Below are positions 27,980 through 37,898 of a stretch of 64,000 bases of DNA, in pieces. Source of the DNA: Streptomyces albus subsp. albus (GTDB lineage: Bacteria > Actinomycetota > Actinomycetes > Streptomycetales > Streptomycetaceae); contig NZ_JOID01000012.1 of NCBI RefSeq assembly GCF_000719865.1, positions 1 to 64,000 of the forward strand, in the 5' to 3' direction. The position numbers and the translations under genes were made by a program. Numbering within the stretch: position 1 is the first letter of the stretch; every line of letters begins with the position of its first letter. The notes beneath the pieces are model-generated. The model saw only the letters and a program-made list of their open reading frames with translations. It was not told where the DNA came from and did no database searches.

Positions 27980-29482
27980 TCAGCGGAAGGCGGCCACCAG
28001 GGCCGGTTCGGGCTCGCCCTCTTCCCACGGGTAGACGTCCTCGGCCGACAGGAAGAACATTCCCCGGTCCAGGAGAGGCGCGGCGTTCCTGGCGACCTCA
28101 CGCTCACGTTCGCTGGTCAGCGAGGGGTGCCGCTCATATACGGAACGCCTTCCGGTGCCGCCGTCGTACCGGAGGAGGGCTCCGCCCTTCTCCGGGGTGG
28201 CGGGCTCATAGGCGATCAGGTCTCCCTGGAGCTCGGCCACGGGGACGAGCTCCCTCTTCGCCTCCGGCTTCGCGGCCCACATGGCCTTGCCGGTCCGCAG
28301 GTCGAACGCCACGACTTCGTTCTCCTGGGCGGAACTGTCGCCCGGCGAGGCGTGCTTCGGCCCCTGGAGGTAGAGCGTCCGTTCCCCGGCCACCGCGCCG
28401 GGGCACCGGGGCGTCACGTGTTCACAGAGGCCCGCCTCGCGGTCGACGTTCCGGCCCATGTCGATCGGTACGGCCGGCTTTCCCTTCCCCGGGAGGTGGT
28501 AGACGCTGTGGGTCCCCTCGGTGATGTCCCGGTGCAGCGTCACCACGAGGGGCGATGCGGAGGGGAATCCTTCCACCTGGAGCCCGGCCGGGACCGGCCA
28601 GGCCCATTCGCGCTCACCGGTGACGGGATCGTGCACCCACACCACCTGCCTTCCGTCGCATGCCGCTCTGGCGACGAGCACGGCTCCGCCACGGACGCTC
28701 TTCACGCCGCAGGAGCCGTCCAGCCGGTCGAGACGCTGAAGAACCTTCTGGTCGGCGATGCGGAAGACCGTCGCGGATTCCTCCAGCACCACGGCGACCG
28801 CCTCCTCCGTCACGGCCAGCCGCCCGGGGTCCACGGTGTCGGGCTCCGTACCGGCAGGCACCGGGAGCTTCCGGGTCCACAGCGCCTCGCCCCGGGCGAG
28901 GTCGATGACGGTGAGCAGTTCGCAGGAGAGGCCGTGCCGCACGGCCGCACGACCGGCGGCCGCTTCCACGGACGTCCCGCAGGTCACGCCCCTCAGCGGG
29001 ACGCGCCACGCCCGCTTCCCCGTGTCGCGGCGGAAGCCGGCGACCTCGGTCACCGGCACTTTGACCACGAACTTCTCGGTGAACCAGGTGGTGGGAGTCT
29101 CCTCCACGAGCGGTACCCGCGGCACGGGCTGTTCCCAGGCGAGTGCGGCGTTCTGCCGGTGCGGCGGGAGGGCCTCCCCGTCCTCCCCGGAGTCCCCGTC
29201 CCCGTACAGCAGCCACGCGCCGCCGCCGGCAAGCAGGGTCACGAGCACAGCGGCCAGCACGGCGACCAGGGTGGTGCGGCCCCGGCGGCCTCCACCCGTG
29301 GGCGGGGGAACCACCGTCGGCGGCATCACGGAGGGCGGCACAACGGCGCCTCCGTGCGGCGGGGACGGAGGCGGGCCGAAGACACCCGGAGGCGCCTGCG
29401 GCGGGCCGGGGTGGGGCGGTCGCAGCGGTGCGGGTCCGGGTCGGTTCGGCGGGCCTCCGTACGGAGGGGGTGGCTGGCTCAT
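27980..29482 (-). CDS. PQQ-type beta-propeller membrane protein (3 of 3)
   Basis: A 500-aa paralogue. Proline-rich tail (residues 1-65), membrane helix at about 71-93, linker, and propeller blades (RRDTGKRAWRV, FDLRTGKAMWA, RYDGGTGRRSV). It lies first in the propeller row on the minus strand, 28 nt after the lipoprotein mycosin gene, so it is probably cotranscribed with it. The three copies are clearly related in layout but divergent in sequence, indicating old duplication. Confidence 0.85.
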   Translation of the reverse strand: MSQPPPPYGGPPNRPGPAPLRPPHPGPPQAPPGVFGPPPSPPHGGAVVPPSVMPPTVVPPPTGGGRRGRTTLVAVLAAVLVTLLAGGGAWLLYGDGDSGEDGEALPPHRQNAALAWEQPVPRVPLVEETPTTWFTEKFVVKVPVTEVAGFRRDTGKRAWRVPLRGVTCGTSVEAAAGRAAVRHGLSCELLTVIDLARGEALWTRKLPVPAGTEPDTVDPGRLAVTEEAVAVVLEESATVFRIADQKVLQRLDRLDGSCGVKSVRGGAVLVARAACDGRQVVWVHDPVTGEREWAWPVPAGLQVEGFPSASPLVVTLHRDITEGTHSVYHLPGKGKPAVPIDMGRNVDREAGLCEHVTPRCPGAVAGERTLYLQGPKHASPGDSSAQENEVVAFDLRTGKAMWAAKPEAKRELVPVAELQGDLIAYEPATPEKGGALLRYDGGTGRRSVYERHPSLTSEREREVARNAAPLLDRGMFFLSAEDVYPWEEGEPEPALVAAFR

Positions 29483-29510
29483 ATGGGTCTCGGGCTTTCC
29501 GGCTTCGGTT

Positions 29511-30851
29511 TCACTGGTCCTGGGAGGCGGGGGGCTCCGTGGGGCCGCCGCGGCGCCGTCTGCGGTCGCGGAGGACGACAGCCGTCCCGGAGACGACGGT
29601 GACCAGGACCGCCGTGGTTCCCAGCACGTACGTCGCGTAGCGCTCCTTGCGCTCCTGGGGCGTCTCGGCCAGCGTCAGGGCCATCGGTTCCGGAGCGGCC
29701 GCGGGCGCCGGGCCCTCGTCGGGTACGGCCCGTTCACGGGGGCGGTCGTCCTCGGTGAGCGCGCGCACGGGGTCGACGACGCCCCAGCCGACGTTGCTGT
29801 CATGGCCGTTGATGGAGCGTTCGGCGGTCTGCTCGATCTGGGCGACCACCTGCTGCCGCGTCCAGTCCGGGTGCTCGGCACGGATGAGGGCCGCGACGCC
29901 GGAGACGTAGGGAGCCGAGAAGCTGGTCCCGCTGTCCACGCACTGGCCGAAGCCGGGGACGGTCGAGACGATGTCGACACCGGGCGCGGCCACGCCGAGG
30001 AAGCCGCCGCGCTGGGAGAACACGGCTCGTTCGTTGTTGCGGTCCGAGGCGGCGACGGCGAGGACCCCCTCGTACGCCGCCGGATACGTGTTCTTGGGCT
30101 TGCCGTCGGCGCCGTCGTTGCCCGCCGAGGCGACCACGACGATGTTCTCGGCCAGCGCCTTCCGCACGGCCGTGGCCAGGGCGGAGTCCCGGCTCGGCGG
30201 CGCCTCCGTGTCCTGGGAGATGTTGATGACGTCGGCGTCCTCCGCGATGGCGTGTTCGATCGCCTTGGCGAGCGTGCCGACGTTCCCGCTGCCCTCCGCG
30301 TCGTTCTGGCGGATCGGGATGATGACGGCCTCGGGAGCGAGGCCGACGAATCCGGTACCGGCCTGGGGCCGTGCGGCGATGATGCCCGCGACCTTGGTGC
30401 CGTGGCCCACCGGGTCGGTGGTGGGCCCGCCGAGCTCCTTGGCGGTCATGCCCTCCTCCGGCCGGAGGAAGTTCGCCCCGCTGTCCTTGTCGACCGCCTT
30501 GGCGAGCTGCGGGTTCCGGGTGTCGACACCGGTGTCGATGACGGCCACCCGCACCGGACGCCCGTCGGCCCCGCGCCCACGGGTCTCCTGCCACAACTGG
30601 TCGAACAGCACCCGCTGCAGCGGCCACGGGCGGCCCTCGAACTGCTTCTTCATCGGGTAGGTGCACTCCCCGCCGCCGGCGAGGAGACGCATGGCAGGGC
30701 CGCTCGCGTCACCGCCTGTGCGCCCGCCTGTCTCCCCGGACACCGGCCCGCGCGGTTCCCGCACTCCGCCCTCCCCCGCGGGAGCGGTGTACGCGCATCC
30801 CGCCAGAGCAACGGCGGCCGCCAGTGCCGCGGCCGTTCCCCCTCGCACCAC
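29511..30851 (-). CDS. Second mycosin-like subtilisin, lipoprotein type
   Basis: A 446-aa S8 protease with intact triad: D106 (VIDTGVD), H150 (GHGTKV), S310 (GTSFSAP). It has a lipoprotein signal ending in LAGC (Cys19) and also a C-terminal membrane helix (about 405-425) followed by RRRRR. It lies between eccB (21-nt gap) and the propeller genes. It is the second mycosin in the locus and differs from the first in anchoring and in the segment before the catalytic Asp. Substrate specificity may differ; this is unknown. Confidence 0.9.
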   Translation of the reverse strand: MVRGGTAAALAAAVALAGCAYTAPAGEGGVREPRGPVSGETGGRTGGDASGPAMRLLAGGGECTYPMKKQFEGRPWPLQRVLFDQLWQETRGRGADGRPVRVAVIDTGVDTRNPQLAKAVDKDSGANFLRPEEGMTAKELGGPTTDPVGHGTKVAGIIAARPQAGTGFVGLAPEAVIIPIRQNDAEGSGNVGTLAKAIEHAIAEDADVINISQDTEAPPSRDSALATAVRKALAENIVVVASAGNDGADGKPKNTYPAAYEGVLAVAASDRNNERAVFSQRGGFLGVAAPGVDIVSTVPGFGQCVDSGTSFSAPYVSGVAALIRAEHPDWTRQQVVAQIEQTAERSINGHDSNVGWGVVDPVRALTEDDRPRERAVPDEGPAPAAAPEPMALTLAETPQERKERYATYVLGTTAVLVTVVSGTAVVLRDRRRRRGGPTEPPASQDQ

Positions 30852-30872
30852 GTTTTCCCTCTCCCCGTAGCC

Positions 30873-32405
30873 CTACGAACCCTGCGGCTGCCGGGCGCTG
30901 TTGGTGTCGAGCCGCGGCCCCTTCGACAGGAACCGCGACCACTCGGCCGGCACCAGCACCGGTTTCACGTTGTCGTAGCCGAGCCGGATCTGCGCCGACT
31001 CCCGGTCCCGGCCGTTCTTCCCGTCGCCGCCCGCGCCGCTCCCCGGCTCGCCCGCGCTGCTGTCGCCGTTGGCCTGCACGGCGTAGCGCAGGCCGGTGTC
31101 GGTCACCAGGAAGAGAGAGCCCGACTCCGACTGCCGGCCGCGGATCTGTTTGAAGAGCACGCCGCTTCCGGGAGTGACGTAGGTGCTGGTGCCGCCGTCC
31201 GGGATGTCGTGCGGGTACTCCGCGCCGGCCCAGGTGCTCAGGACGGTGCCGCCCTTGGCGCGCACATCGCGCAGCACGCCGCAGACCGTGTCGCGGGCGC
31301 CCGCGCCGCCCGTGGCGTTCACCTGCCGGGGTTCCTCGGACGGCCAGCGCCGGTCGCCGTAGAAGCTCTCCTCGGGGCCGAGCGGCCTGAAGGACTGGGC
31401 GTTGACGTCCAGCGCGGCGTTGCGCTGGTCGAGCGGGGCGGTCTGCGGGGAGCTGAGCAGCAGCCGGGCGGTGAACGCGGAGACCGGGGCGACCTCACCG
31501 GCGAGGACGACATAGTGCTGCCGTCCCGTGCCGGTCATGGCGCGGATGACTGTGCCGACGCGGTTCTCCTTCTCGGACAGTCCGCCGACTCCCGCCTCCG
31601 CCCCGATCTCGCCGGGCACCTCGGGGAACGCGATCGGATCGCCCTCGCGCAGAGTGTCCAGCCACGCGTCGGTGACCGGCTGGGGCTTGTCCCCGGGGGC
31701 GATGAGCGTGCGCAGGAGCAGCTCGCCCTCCTCGGAGCGGGGGTCCGCGGCGATGCGGTACCGCGTGCCCCCGGCGTCGACGAGGTGGCGCTCACCCTCC
31801 TCGTCCCGGACGTACAGAACTTGGCCGCCGGACAGCCGGCCCTGGCCCTCCACCGCGTCCGCCTCGCGTGCGCCGAGGACGAAGGTGGCCGTCTGCACCG
31901 ACTCGCCGGATCCGCCGGGCTGCTGGCAGACCGCCCAGCGCTTGACACGGCCGGCTTCCTCCCGGGACGGGAGCCGGTCGGGCGCGTACGGGATGCCGAT
32001 GGTCGGGCCGTGCGGGATCCTGCCGCTGTCCAGGACGTCCTCGTCGATCTTGATGACGTCGAACTGCCCGGCGTCGAGGAGGAGCCGGGCCGAGGCGAGG
32101 TTGAGCACCGGGTGGAGCTGGGTCTCGCCGTCCGTTTCGAGGACGACGTAGCGAGTGGTCGACTCGCTGCCGACGATGACCTTCTGGCCCGGCTCGTACC
32201 ACTTGGCCGGCGCCTTGGGTTTGAACATCCCCCAGGCACCGAAACCCGCGACGACCAGCGCACCGATGATCAGCCCCGGCACGACGGCACGCAGGGGACG
32301 CGGTGCCCCTTCCTCACTGCCGGTCGGCGAGGGCTGGAGGAAGGCCGCGACGGTGCGTCGCCTGGCGAAGGTGTAGGCATTGAGCTCGTCACGCCGTGAC
32401 ACCAT
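30873..32405 (-). CDS. eccB: Type VII secretion protein EccB
   Basis: A core T7SS membrane component with one membrane helix (about residues 41-60) and a large extracytoplasmic domain. The N-terminus RRDELNAYTFARRRTVAAFLQ is the conserved EccB signature. I chose the ATG at 32405 (MVSRRDEL), matching Streptomyces homologues; an ATG 12 nt upstream at 32417 is also possible. The longer open frame beyond is spurious. It is divergent from eccE across 177 nt and leads a minus-strand block containing the second mycosin and propellers. Length 510 aa fits the family. Confidence 0.95.
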   Translation of the reverse strand: MVSRRDELNAYTFARRRTVAAFLQPSPTGSEEGAPRPLRAVVPGLIIGALVVAGFGAWGMFKPKAPAKWYEPGQKVIVGSESTTRYVVLETDGETQLHPVLNLASARLLLDAGQFDVIKIDEDVLDSGRIPHGPTIGIPYAPDRLPSREEAGRVKRWAVCQQPGGSGESVQTATFVLGAREADAVEGQGRLSGGQVLYVRDEEGERHLVDAGGTRYRIAADPRSEEGELLLRTLIAPGDKPQPVTDAWLDTLREGDPIAFPEVPGEIGAEAGVGGLSEKENRVGTVIRAMTGTGRQHYVVLAGEVAPVSAFTARLLLSSPQTAPLDQRNAALDVNAQSFRPLGPEESFYGDRRWPSEEPRQVNATGGAGARDTVCGVLRDVRAKGGTVLSTWAGAEYPHDIPDGGTSTYVTPGSGVLFKQIRGRQSESGSLFLVTDTGLRYAVQANGDSSAGEPGSGAGGDGKNGRDRESAQIRLGYDNVKPVLVPAEWSRFLSKGPRLDTNSARQPQGS

Positions 32406-32582
32406 GAGTTCCGGCATCTCCCCCGTGTTCGCGCCCCGTTGGGCGGTGTCGTTGTCGGACCGGCCCCCTACTATGCCGGGTGGTGGTCCGCACGTCCCGT
32501 GCGGGTAGGGTGACGTTCGGTCAACAGCTTTGCCGCGCAGGGCATATCGGGCGTACGTCGGTACGGCGAGGGGGATCAGGCG
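32406..32582. promoter_or_regulatory. Divergent eccB/eccE promoter region
   Basis: 177 nt between head-to-head T7SS genes. It should hold promoters for both. No clear operator is seen. Confidence 0.4.
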
Positions 32583-33902
32583 ATGGGTACGGCCACACGC
32601 GCTCGGACCGCGGCACCCGATCCGTCCGCCACGACCGCGCCGGCCTCCCGGGGCGGGCCGGGCGCCGTTCCGCCGGCCGGCCCGGTCACACCGCGCCCCG
32701 TCTCGCGGCCGGGGCATCTCGGGCCGCTGCGGCTGCAGCAACTGGTACTGGCCGAAGTGGCCGCCGCACTGCTTCTGGTGGCCTGGGCCGTCGACGCACT
32801 GCTGCTGGTGCCGGCCGCCGTGGTCTCCGGCGCCCTGCTGCTCTTCGCGGTGATGCGCCGTCACCAGCGGTCGCTGCCGGAGTGGCTCGGCGGCGTACTG
32901 GCGCTCCGGCGCCGCCGTCGTCGTGCGGCCTCCGCGGTTCTCCCGCCGGACACGGACCCGGTGCTGGCCCCCGTCGTCGAATGCGAGCCGGCCCTGCGGA
33001 CGTACACCCACACCGGCCGGGAGCACCGCCGGGTCGGCATGATCGGTGACGGCACCTTCGTCACCGCGGTACTCCGGATCGAGGCGGGGGACAGCGCGCT
33101 GCGCCCGCAGCGGACCCGGCACCCGCTCCCGCTCGGCATGCTGTACGACGTGCTGGAGGTGGACGGCATCCGGCTGGCGTCGGCACAGCTCGTCCAGCAC
33201 ACCCAGCCCGCGCCGGCCCCGCACCTCCCCGAGCAGTCCGTGGCCGCGCGCAACTACCTGCCGTTGCAGGCCCAGACCGGTTCCCCCGCCGTACGTCTCA
33301 CCTGGGTCGCGCTGAAGCTGGACCCCGAGCTGTGCCCGGAGGCCGTCGCGGCGCGTGGCGGCGGGCTCACCGGCGCGCAGCGCAGCGTGCTCCGCTGCGC
33401 GGACCAGTTGGCGAGCCGGCTGACCGGGGCGGGCTTCCGTGCCACCGTGCTCAGCGAAGAGGAACTCGTCTCGGCGGTTTCGACGTCCCTCTGCGCCAAC
33501 CCCATGGCCACCGCGCAGGCTGGACGCGCGGGCGCGCCCGGCCGCCGCACCGCGGAGAGCTCCCGGGTCTGGCGGTGCGACGACCGCCGGCACACCACGT
33601 ACTGGCTGGGCCGCTGGCCGGCGGTGGGAGCGGGCGCGGCCTCGCTGCCGCAGCTGGTGGCGCTGCTGACGTCCGTTCCCGCCCTGGCGACGACGTTCAG
33701 TCTGACGCTGCGCCGCGGCGGCCGGCAGGAGGCGGCGCTGAGCGCGCACCTCCGGGTCACCGGCCGCAGCGACAACGAACTCGTCCGCGCCCGGCATGAA
33801 GTGCAGCGGGCCGCACGCGGGGTGGGCATCGGGCTCATTCGGCTCGACCGGGAGCAGCTGCCCGGTGTGCTCACCACGCTTCCGCTCGGGGGTACCCGCT
33901 GA
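32583..33902 (+). CDS. eccE: Type VII secretion protein EccE
   Basis: The fourth channel component, located at the periphery of the T7SS membrane complex. The 439-aa protein has a Pro/Ala-rich N-terminus (to about residue 48), two membrane helices (about 55-72 and 73-91), then a soluble domain. The pattern of paired helices followed by a long domain containing the GDGTFV/ALRIE-type segment fits EccE. The ATG at 32583 follows GGGGATCAGGC. The stop overlaps the next gene start (TGATG), showing coupling. Confidence 0.88.
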   Translation: MGTATRARTAAPDPSATTAPASRGGPGAVPPAGPVTPRPVSRPGHLGPLRLQQLVLAEVAAALLLVAWAVDALLLVPAAVVSGALLLFAVMRRHQRSLPEWLGGVLALRRRRRRAASAVLPPDTDPVLAPVVECEPALRTYTHTGREHRRVGMIGDGTFVTAVLRIEAGDSALRPQRTRHPLPLGMLYDVLEVDGIRLASAQLVQHTQPAPAPHLPEQSVAARNYLPLQAQTGSPAVRLTWVALKLDPELCPEAVAARGGGLTGAQRSVLRCADQLASRLTGAGFRATVLSEEELVSAVSTSLCANPMATAQAGRAGAPGRRTAESSRVWRCDDRRHTTYWLGRWPAVGAGAASLPQLVALLTSVPALATTFSLTLRRGGRQEAALSAHLRVTGRSDNELVRARHEVQRAARGVGIGLIRLDREQLPGVLTTLPLGGTR

Positions 33903-34729
33903 TGTCCGCACCGCTCAGCCCTCCGCCCGGCACCACCGCCGGCCCGCTCGCCGTGCCCGGCCCGGCCTCCGGACCGGCCCCGGTACCCGGTCCGGAGGCT
34001 TCCTCGCTCCGCGCGCGGGCGGCCCGGGTGGTGCGGACCGGCTCCGGGCTCATCGGCCCCCGACGGACCGGGCATACCCTGCCGGCGGACGCCCTCGCCC
34101 CGATGGCACTGCCGGTGGGGGACGACGGCGTGGTCGTCGGTGTCGACACCCACGGGCAGCCTGCCGTCCTCGGCCTCAGCCGGCCGTCCCCCTTCCATGT
34201 GGTATTGATCGGCGGGCTGTGGACGGCGCAGGTGCTGGCGTTGCGTATGGCCGGTACGGGCGCGCGGATCGCCGTCGAAACCGGACGGGCGCCCTCCTGG
34301 ACAGCGCTGGCCCAGGCAGCGGGCGGCGGACAGCAGTGCGTGACGCTCCATGAGGTGGGGCGCGTCCCGCCCCAGGGCGGATCGGCGGCCGGTCCCGTGC
34401 TCGTGGTACGCGACTGCGGCATGCGTCCGCCACGCGGCCGGGTGGTTCCCGCCCCGTGGCAGGCGGTGCTGACCCTGCTGCCGTATTTGAGCCCGGCGGC
34501 ACCGCGGCTACTGGAGCAGGCGGACGTCGTGGGCGTCCAGCGGGTCTCCCCCCAGGAGGCGGCCGCGACGGGGCGGATCATGGGGTTCGGGCAGGACCAT
34601 GTTGCGGCGCTCTCGACCCTGGGCGATGGAGTCACCCTTTGGTGTAACGGACATGACCGCCACTTCGTGATGACGACGCCGACGGACGTCGAATCGGGAC
34701 TGCTCGGCGGCCCCCGGCGCGTGGACTGA
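33902..34729 (+). CDS. Unknown T7SS-locus protein coupled to eccE
   Basis: A 275-aa soluble protein of unknown function. Its ATG overlaps the eccE stop by one base, so it is translationally coupled. The N-terminal ~45 residues are Pro/Ala-rich; the rest alternates beta and alpha segments (VVVGVDTHGQPAVLGL, VLIGGLWTAQVLALRMA), reminiscent of a nucleotide-binding-like fold but without a Walker motif. Cytoplasmic. Probably a conserved accessory factor of Streptomyces T7SS loci. Confidence 0.75.
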   Translation: MSAPLSPPPGTTAGPLAVPGPASGPAPVPGPEASSLRARAARVVRTGSGLIGPRRTGHTLPADALAPMALPVGDDGVVVGVDTHGQPAVLGLSRPSPFHVVLIGGLWTAQVLALRMAGTGARIAVETGRAPSWTALAQAAGGGQQCVTLHEVGRVPPQGGSAAGPVLVVRDCGMRPPRGRVVPAPWQAVLTLLPYLSPAAPRLLEQADVVGVQRVSPQEAAATGRIMGFGQDHVAALSTLGDGVTLWCNGHDRHFVMTTPTDVESGLLGGPRRVD

Positions 34730-35035
34730 TCCCAGGGCAGGTCCGGCCGCCCCCACTCCGGGAACCCGGTTCCCCTCCGGGAGTTGAGCGGTCCGCCGGA
34801 GGACGGCGGATGACTTCCGGCCCGTCCTCCCGGGCATCACGGACGTACGGGTCGTCAGTCCGCGCCGGACGGGCCTGCCGGACACAGGCTCCCGGTGATT
34901 AGGCTTGGCCGGGAGTCGGCGGCACAATCTGCGGGCGCGGCCGCCGCGTCATCACGGGGCGCGCCACGCGGGCGGCCGGTGAACGGCCGCCCGCGGTACG
35001 GCCCATGCGGGTGCAACACCACACCAGGAGGCATT
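34730..35035 (+). other. Intergenic region before the EspI-like gene
   Basis: 306 nt with no gene. It probably carries the promoter of the ParA/EspI-like gene; TAGGCT at 34900-34905 is a possible -10 box, weakly supported. Otherwise only GC-rich partial inverted repeats are seen. Confidence 0.3.
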
Positions 35036-37795
35036 GTGAGCAGCGATCGGGACGAGATCCGCGCGGGCGGAACCACACCCGGCGAGGACCCGTCCGACGC
35101 GGAGCACGAGCACGAGCAGACGGGCGAGTTCACCATCGACTACACCCCGCCGGCCTGGTACACGCAGAACACGCCCGGTGCACCCGCGGCCGGGGACGGC
35201 GGCGGCCCGGACGCCGGGGTTCCGGGGCTGCCGGCGCACGGCGGTTTCGAACCCGCGGACCGGCCCGCCGTTCCCCCGCCCGGCCCCGCCATGGGCGACG
35301 GCGCGCCGCCGCCCATGGCACCGCCGCACGCCTCCGTACCGCAGCAGGCCCCTTACCCGCCGCCGGCCGCGGCACCGGCCATGCCCCCGATGCCCCCGGC
35401 GCCTCCGGCCGCCCCGGCTCCCGGACCGGAGGCCGCCGCCTCCGTTCCCGGCCCGGAGGGTGACGGTCCGGCCTCCGCCGGGCCGGACGAGCCCTCCCCC
35501 GCGGCGGAGCCCGGTGCTCCGCAGAGTGCGGGGGGATCCGGTGCGGGCGGTGACGAGCGCCCGCAGCCCGGCGGCGCCACCATGCGGTTCTCCGCGGCCG
35601 CGCTGCGCGAGGAGATCGCCGGCCTCTCCGCCGGGCAGCCGGCCGGCGGAGGGGAGCCCGCGGAGGAGGACGGGAGCACCGGCCGCGCCGGCGAGGGCAC
35701 CCCCGCCGCGGACGCGCACGTCGGGCAGGCACCGGACGACCACTCCGCGGACGGCGACGCGCGCCGGAGCGACCCGGAGGCCGACGGTTCCGGCGACGCC
35801 CGGGGCGCCGAGTCCTCCGGCACGGCGCCCGGCGCGACCCCGGCGCCCGGCGCGACCCCGGCGCAGGACGCGGCCCCGGCCACCGGGGAACCCCCGCAGT
35901 CCGCACCGGGCGCTCCGCTCGTCCCCCCGCAGTCCCCCGGTCCGCAGGGCGGGCCGCCTCCGTCCGGTCCGCCCCCCGGGCCGGGCGTCCCGCAGGGCGG
36001 CCTGCCGCCGCTGCCCCCGTCCTTCCAGGCCGCCGACACTCCTCCGGGTCCGCCGCCCGCTCCCGCTCCCGGGTACGGCTATCCGCAGCAGCCCCCGGCC
36101 GGGCCCGCCCCTGTACCGCCGCAGCCCACCGCCCCCTGGCCGCCGCACGGGCCCGCGGCACCCCAGGGCCCGCAGCCCGGTTACGGCTACCCGCAGGCCG
36201 GGGCGCCGGCCGCGCCCGGTCCGGGGGGAGTGCCCGGACCGCAGCCGCCGGCGGACCAGCCGCAGCCCCACCAGCCCCAGCCGCCGCAGCAGTACGACCC
36301 GGCGGCCCAGAACCCCCAGCCCGGCTACGGCTACCCGCAGGCCGGCGCCCCCGCGCCCGGCGCCGCTCCGCACCAGCCGGGAGATCCGCAGCCCCGGCCG
36401 GACGGGCAGCCGTACGCCCAGGGCGACGGAGCCCAACTCCCGCCCCCCGCCCAGCCGGAGCAGCAGGGCTACGCCGCGCCGCCTCCGCAGACCCCGGTGG
36501 ACCCCCGCACCGGCGGCTGGCCGACCGTCAGCCCCGAGGACCGCCGGCAGGCCGCCCACGGCGCACCGCTCGGCTACACGGCCGCCGTGGAGCTCTCCTC
36601 CGACCGGCTGCTGCGCAACAACAAGCCGAAGCCCAAGAGCAAGGCACCGAGCGCCGGTGGCTCCCGGTTCCGTCTCGGCGGCAAGAAGGAGGAGGCGGAG
36701 CGGCAGCGGAAGCTGGACCTGATCCGCACCCCTGTCCTCTCCTGCTACCGCATCGCGGTGATCAGCCTCAAGGGCGGCGTCGGCAAGACCACGACCACGA
36801 CCGCCCTCGGCGCGACGCTCGCCACCGAGCGTCAGGACAAGATCCTGGCGATCGACGCCAACCCGGACGCGGGCACCCTCGGCCGCCGCGTCCGCCGGGA
36901 GACCGGCGCCACCATCCGGGACCTGGTGCAGGCGATCCCGCATCTCCACAGCTACATGGACATCCGCCGGTTCACCTCGCAGGCGCCCTCCGGGCTGGAG
37001 ATCATCGCCAACGACGTGGACCCCGCCGTCTCGACGACCTTCAACGACGAGGACTACCGCAGCGCCCTGGAGGTCCTGGGCAAGCAGTACCCGATCATCC
37101 TCACGGACTCGGGCACCGGTCTGCTCTACAGCGCCATGCGCGGCGTGCTCGACCTCGCCGACCAGCTCATCATCATCTCCACCCCGTCCGTCGACGGGGC
37201 GAGCAGCGCCAGCACCACCCTGGACTGGCTCTCCGCGCACGGCTACGCGGAGCTGGTGCAGCGCAGCCTCACGGTCATCTCCGGCGTGCGCGAGACCGGC
37301 AAGATGATCAAGGTGGACGACATCGTGGCGCATTTCCGGACCCGCTGCCGGGGCGTCGTGGTGGTCCCCTTCGACGAGCATCTCGCGGCCGGCGCCGAGG
37401 TGGACCTCGACATGATGCGTCCCAAGACCCGCGAGGCGTACTTCAACCTCTCCGCGCTCGTCGCCGAGGACTTCGTCCGCGCCCAGCAGGAGCAGGGTCT
37501 GTGGACGCCGAACGGCGGCCCGCCGCCCCAGACCGCCCCGCCGCTCCCCGGCCAGTACCAGCAGCCGCCGTACGGGCAGCAGCCCGGGCAGCCGTACGCC
37601 CAGCCGGGCGGGGCACCGCAGGCGCCTCCGCCGGGGCAGCCGGGGTCGCAGCCCCATCCGCAGCAGCCGGGGCAGCAGCCCGGCCAGGCCCCGCCGCAGC
37701 CGCCCGCCTGGCCGCAGCAGCCCCAGGGCGGTTACGGCTGGCCGCCCCAGCACCCCGCGCCGCCGGGACAGCCGGGATACCCGCCCCAGCAGTGA
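35036..37795 (+). CDS. EspI-like proline-rich ParA/MinD ATPase
   Basis: A 919-aa cytoplasmic protein. Residues 1 to about 545 are disordered and rich in Pro, Ala, Gly and Gln, with repeated PGYGYPQ-type units. Then comes a basic linker and a ParA/MinD ATPase domain with the deviant Walker A KGGVGKTT at 579-586 (K579, K584) and a second Pro/Gln-rich tail. The build matches mycobacterial EspI (Rv3876), a T7SS-linked ATPase. The GTG at 35036 has AGGAGG at 35026-35031; the upstream open frame lacks one. It is the last plus-strand gene of the locus. Confidence 0.88.
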   Translation: MSSDRDEIRAGGTTPGEDPSDAEHEHEQTGEFTIDYTPPAWYTQNTPGAPAAGDGGGPDAGVPGLPAHGGFEPADRPAVPPPGPAMGDGAPPPMAPPHASVPQQAPYPPPAAAPAMPPMPPAPPAAPAPGPEAAASVPGPEGDGPASAGPDEPSPAAEPGAPQSAGGSGAGGDERPQPGGATMRFSAAALREEIAGLSAGQPAGGGEPAEEDGSTGRAGEGTPAADAHVGQAPDDHSADGDARRSDPEADGSGDARGAESSGTAPGATPAPGATPAQDAAPATGEPPQSAPGAPLVPPQSPGPQGGPPPSGPPPGPGVPQGGLPPLPPSFQAADTPPGPPPAPAPGYGYPQQPPAGPAPVPPQPTAPWPPHGPAAPQGPQPGYGYPQAGAPAAPGPGGVPGPQPPADQPQPHQPQPPQQYDPAAQNPQPGYGYPQAGAPAPGAAPHQPGDPQPRPDGQPYAQGDGAQLPPPAQPEQQGYAAPPPQTPVDPRTGGWPTVSPEDRRQAAHGAPLGYTAAVELSSDRLLRNNKPKPKSKAPSAGGSRFRLGGKKEEAERQRKLDLIRTPVLSCYRIAVISLKGGVGKTTTTTALGATLATERQDKILAIDANPDAGTLGRRVRRETGATIRDLVQAIPHLHSYMDIRRFTSQAPSGLEIIANDVDPAVSTTFNDEDYRSALEVLGKQYPIILTDSGTGLLYSAMRGVLDLADQLIIISTPSVDGASSASTTLDWLSAHGYAELVQRSLTVISGVRETGKMIKVDDIVAHFRTRCRGVVVVPFDEHLAAGAEVDLDMMRPKTREAYFNLSALVAEDFVRAQQEQGLWTPNGGPPPQTAPPLPGQYQQPPYGQQPGQPYAQPGGAPQAPPPGQPGSQPHPQQPGQQPGQAPPQPPAWPQQPQGGYGWPPQHPAPPGQPGYPPQQ

Positions 37796-37828
37796 ACCGG
37801 CGCCGGTGACGGCGCGGCCGGCACGGAC

Positions 37829-37856
37829 CGCGGGTCGCGGGTCGCGGGTCGCGGGT
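37829..37856. repeat. Tandem heptamer CGCGGGT x4
   Basis: Four exact head-to-tail copies of a 7-bp unit between the EspI-like gene and the terminator. It is a short, probably slippage-derived repeat; no role is evident. Confidence 0.85.
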
Positions 37857-37898
37857 CGACCGGCCCGCGCCGGTGGGCCGGGTCCGTGATGAGGGTCC

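Noticed and set aside
28758..32399. Plus-strand open frame of 1213 aa over the mycosin and eccB region
   Set aside because: Antisense shadow of several well-recognised minus-strand genes; no domain is visible.
35036..36720. Proline-rich repeats in the EspI-like gene as separate repeat element
   Set aside because: The repeats are in frame and encode protein sequence; they are coding low-complexity rather than a DNA element.
37829..37856. Short tandem repeats as a CRISPR array
   Set aside because: Units are 7 bp with no spacers, so this is a simple tandem repeat. No CRISPR array or cas gene is seen anywhere in the window.
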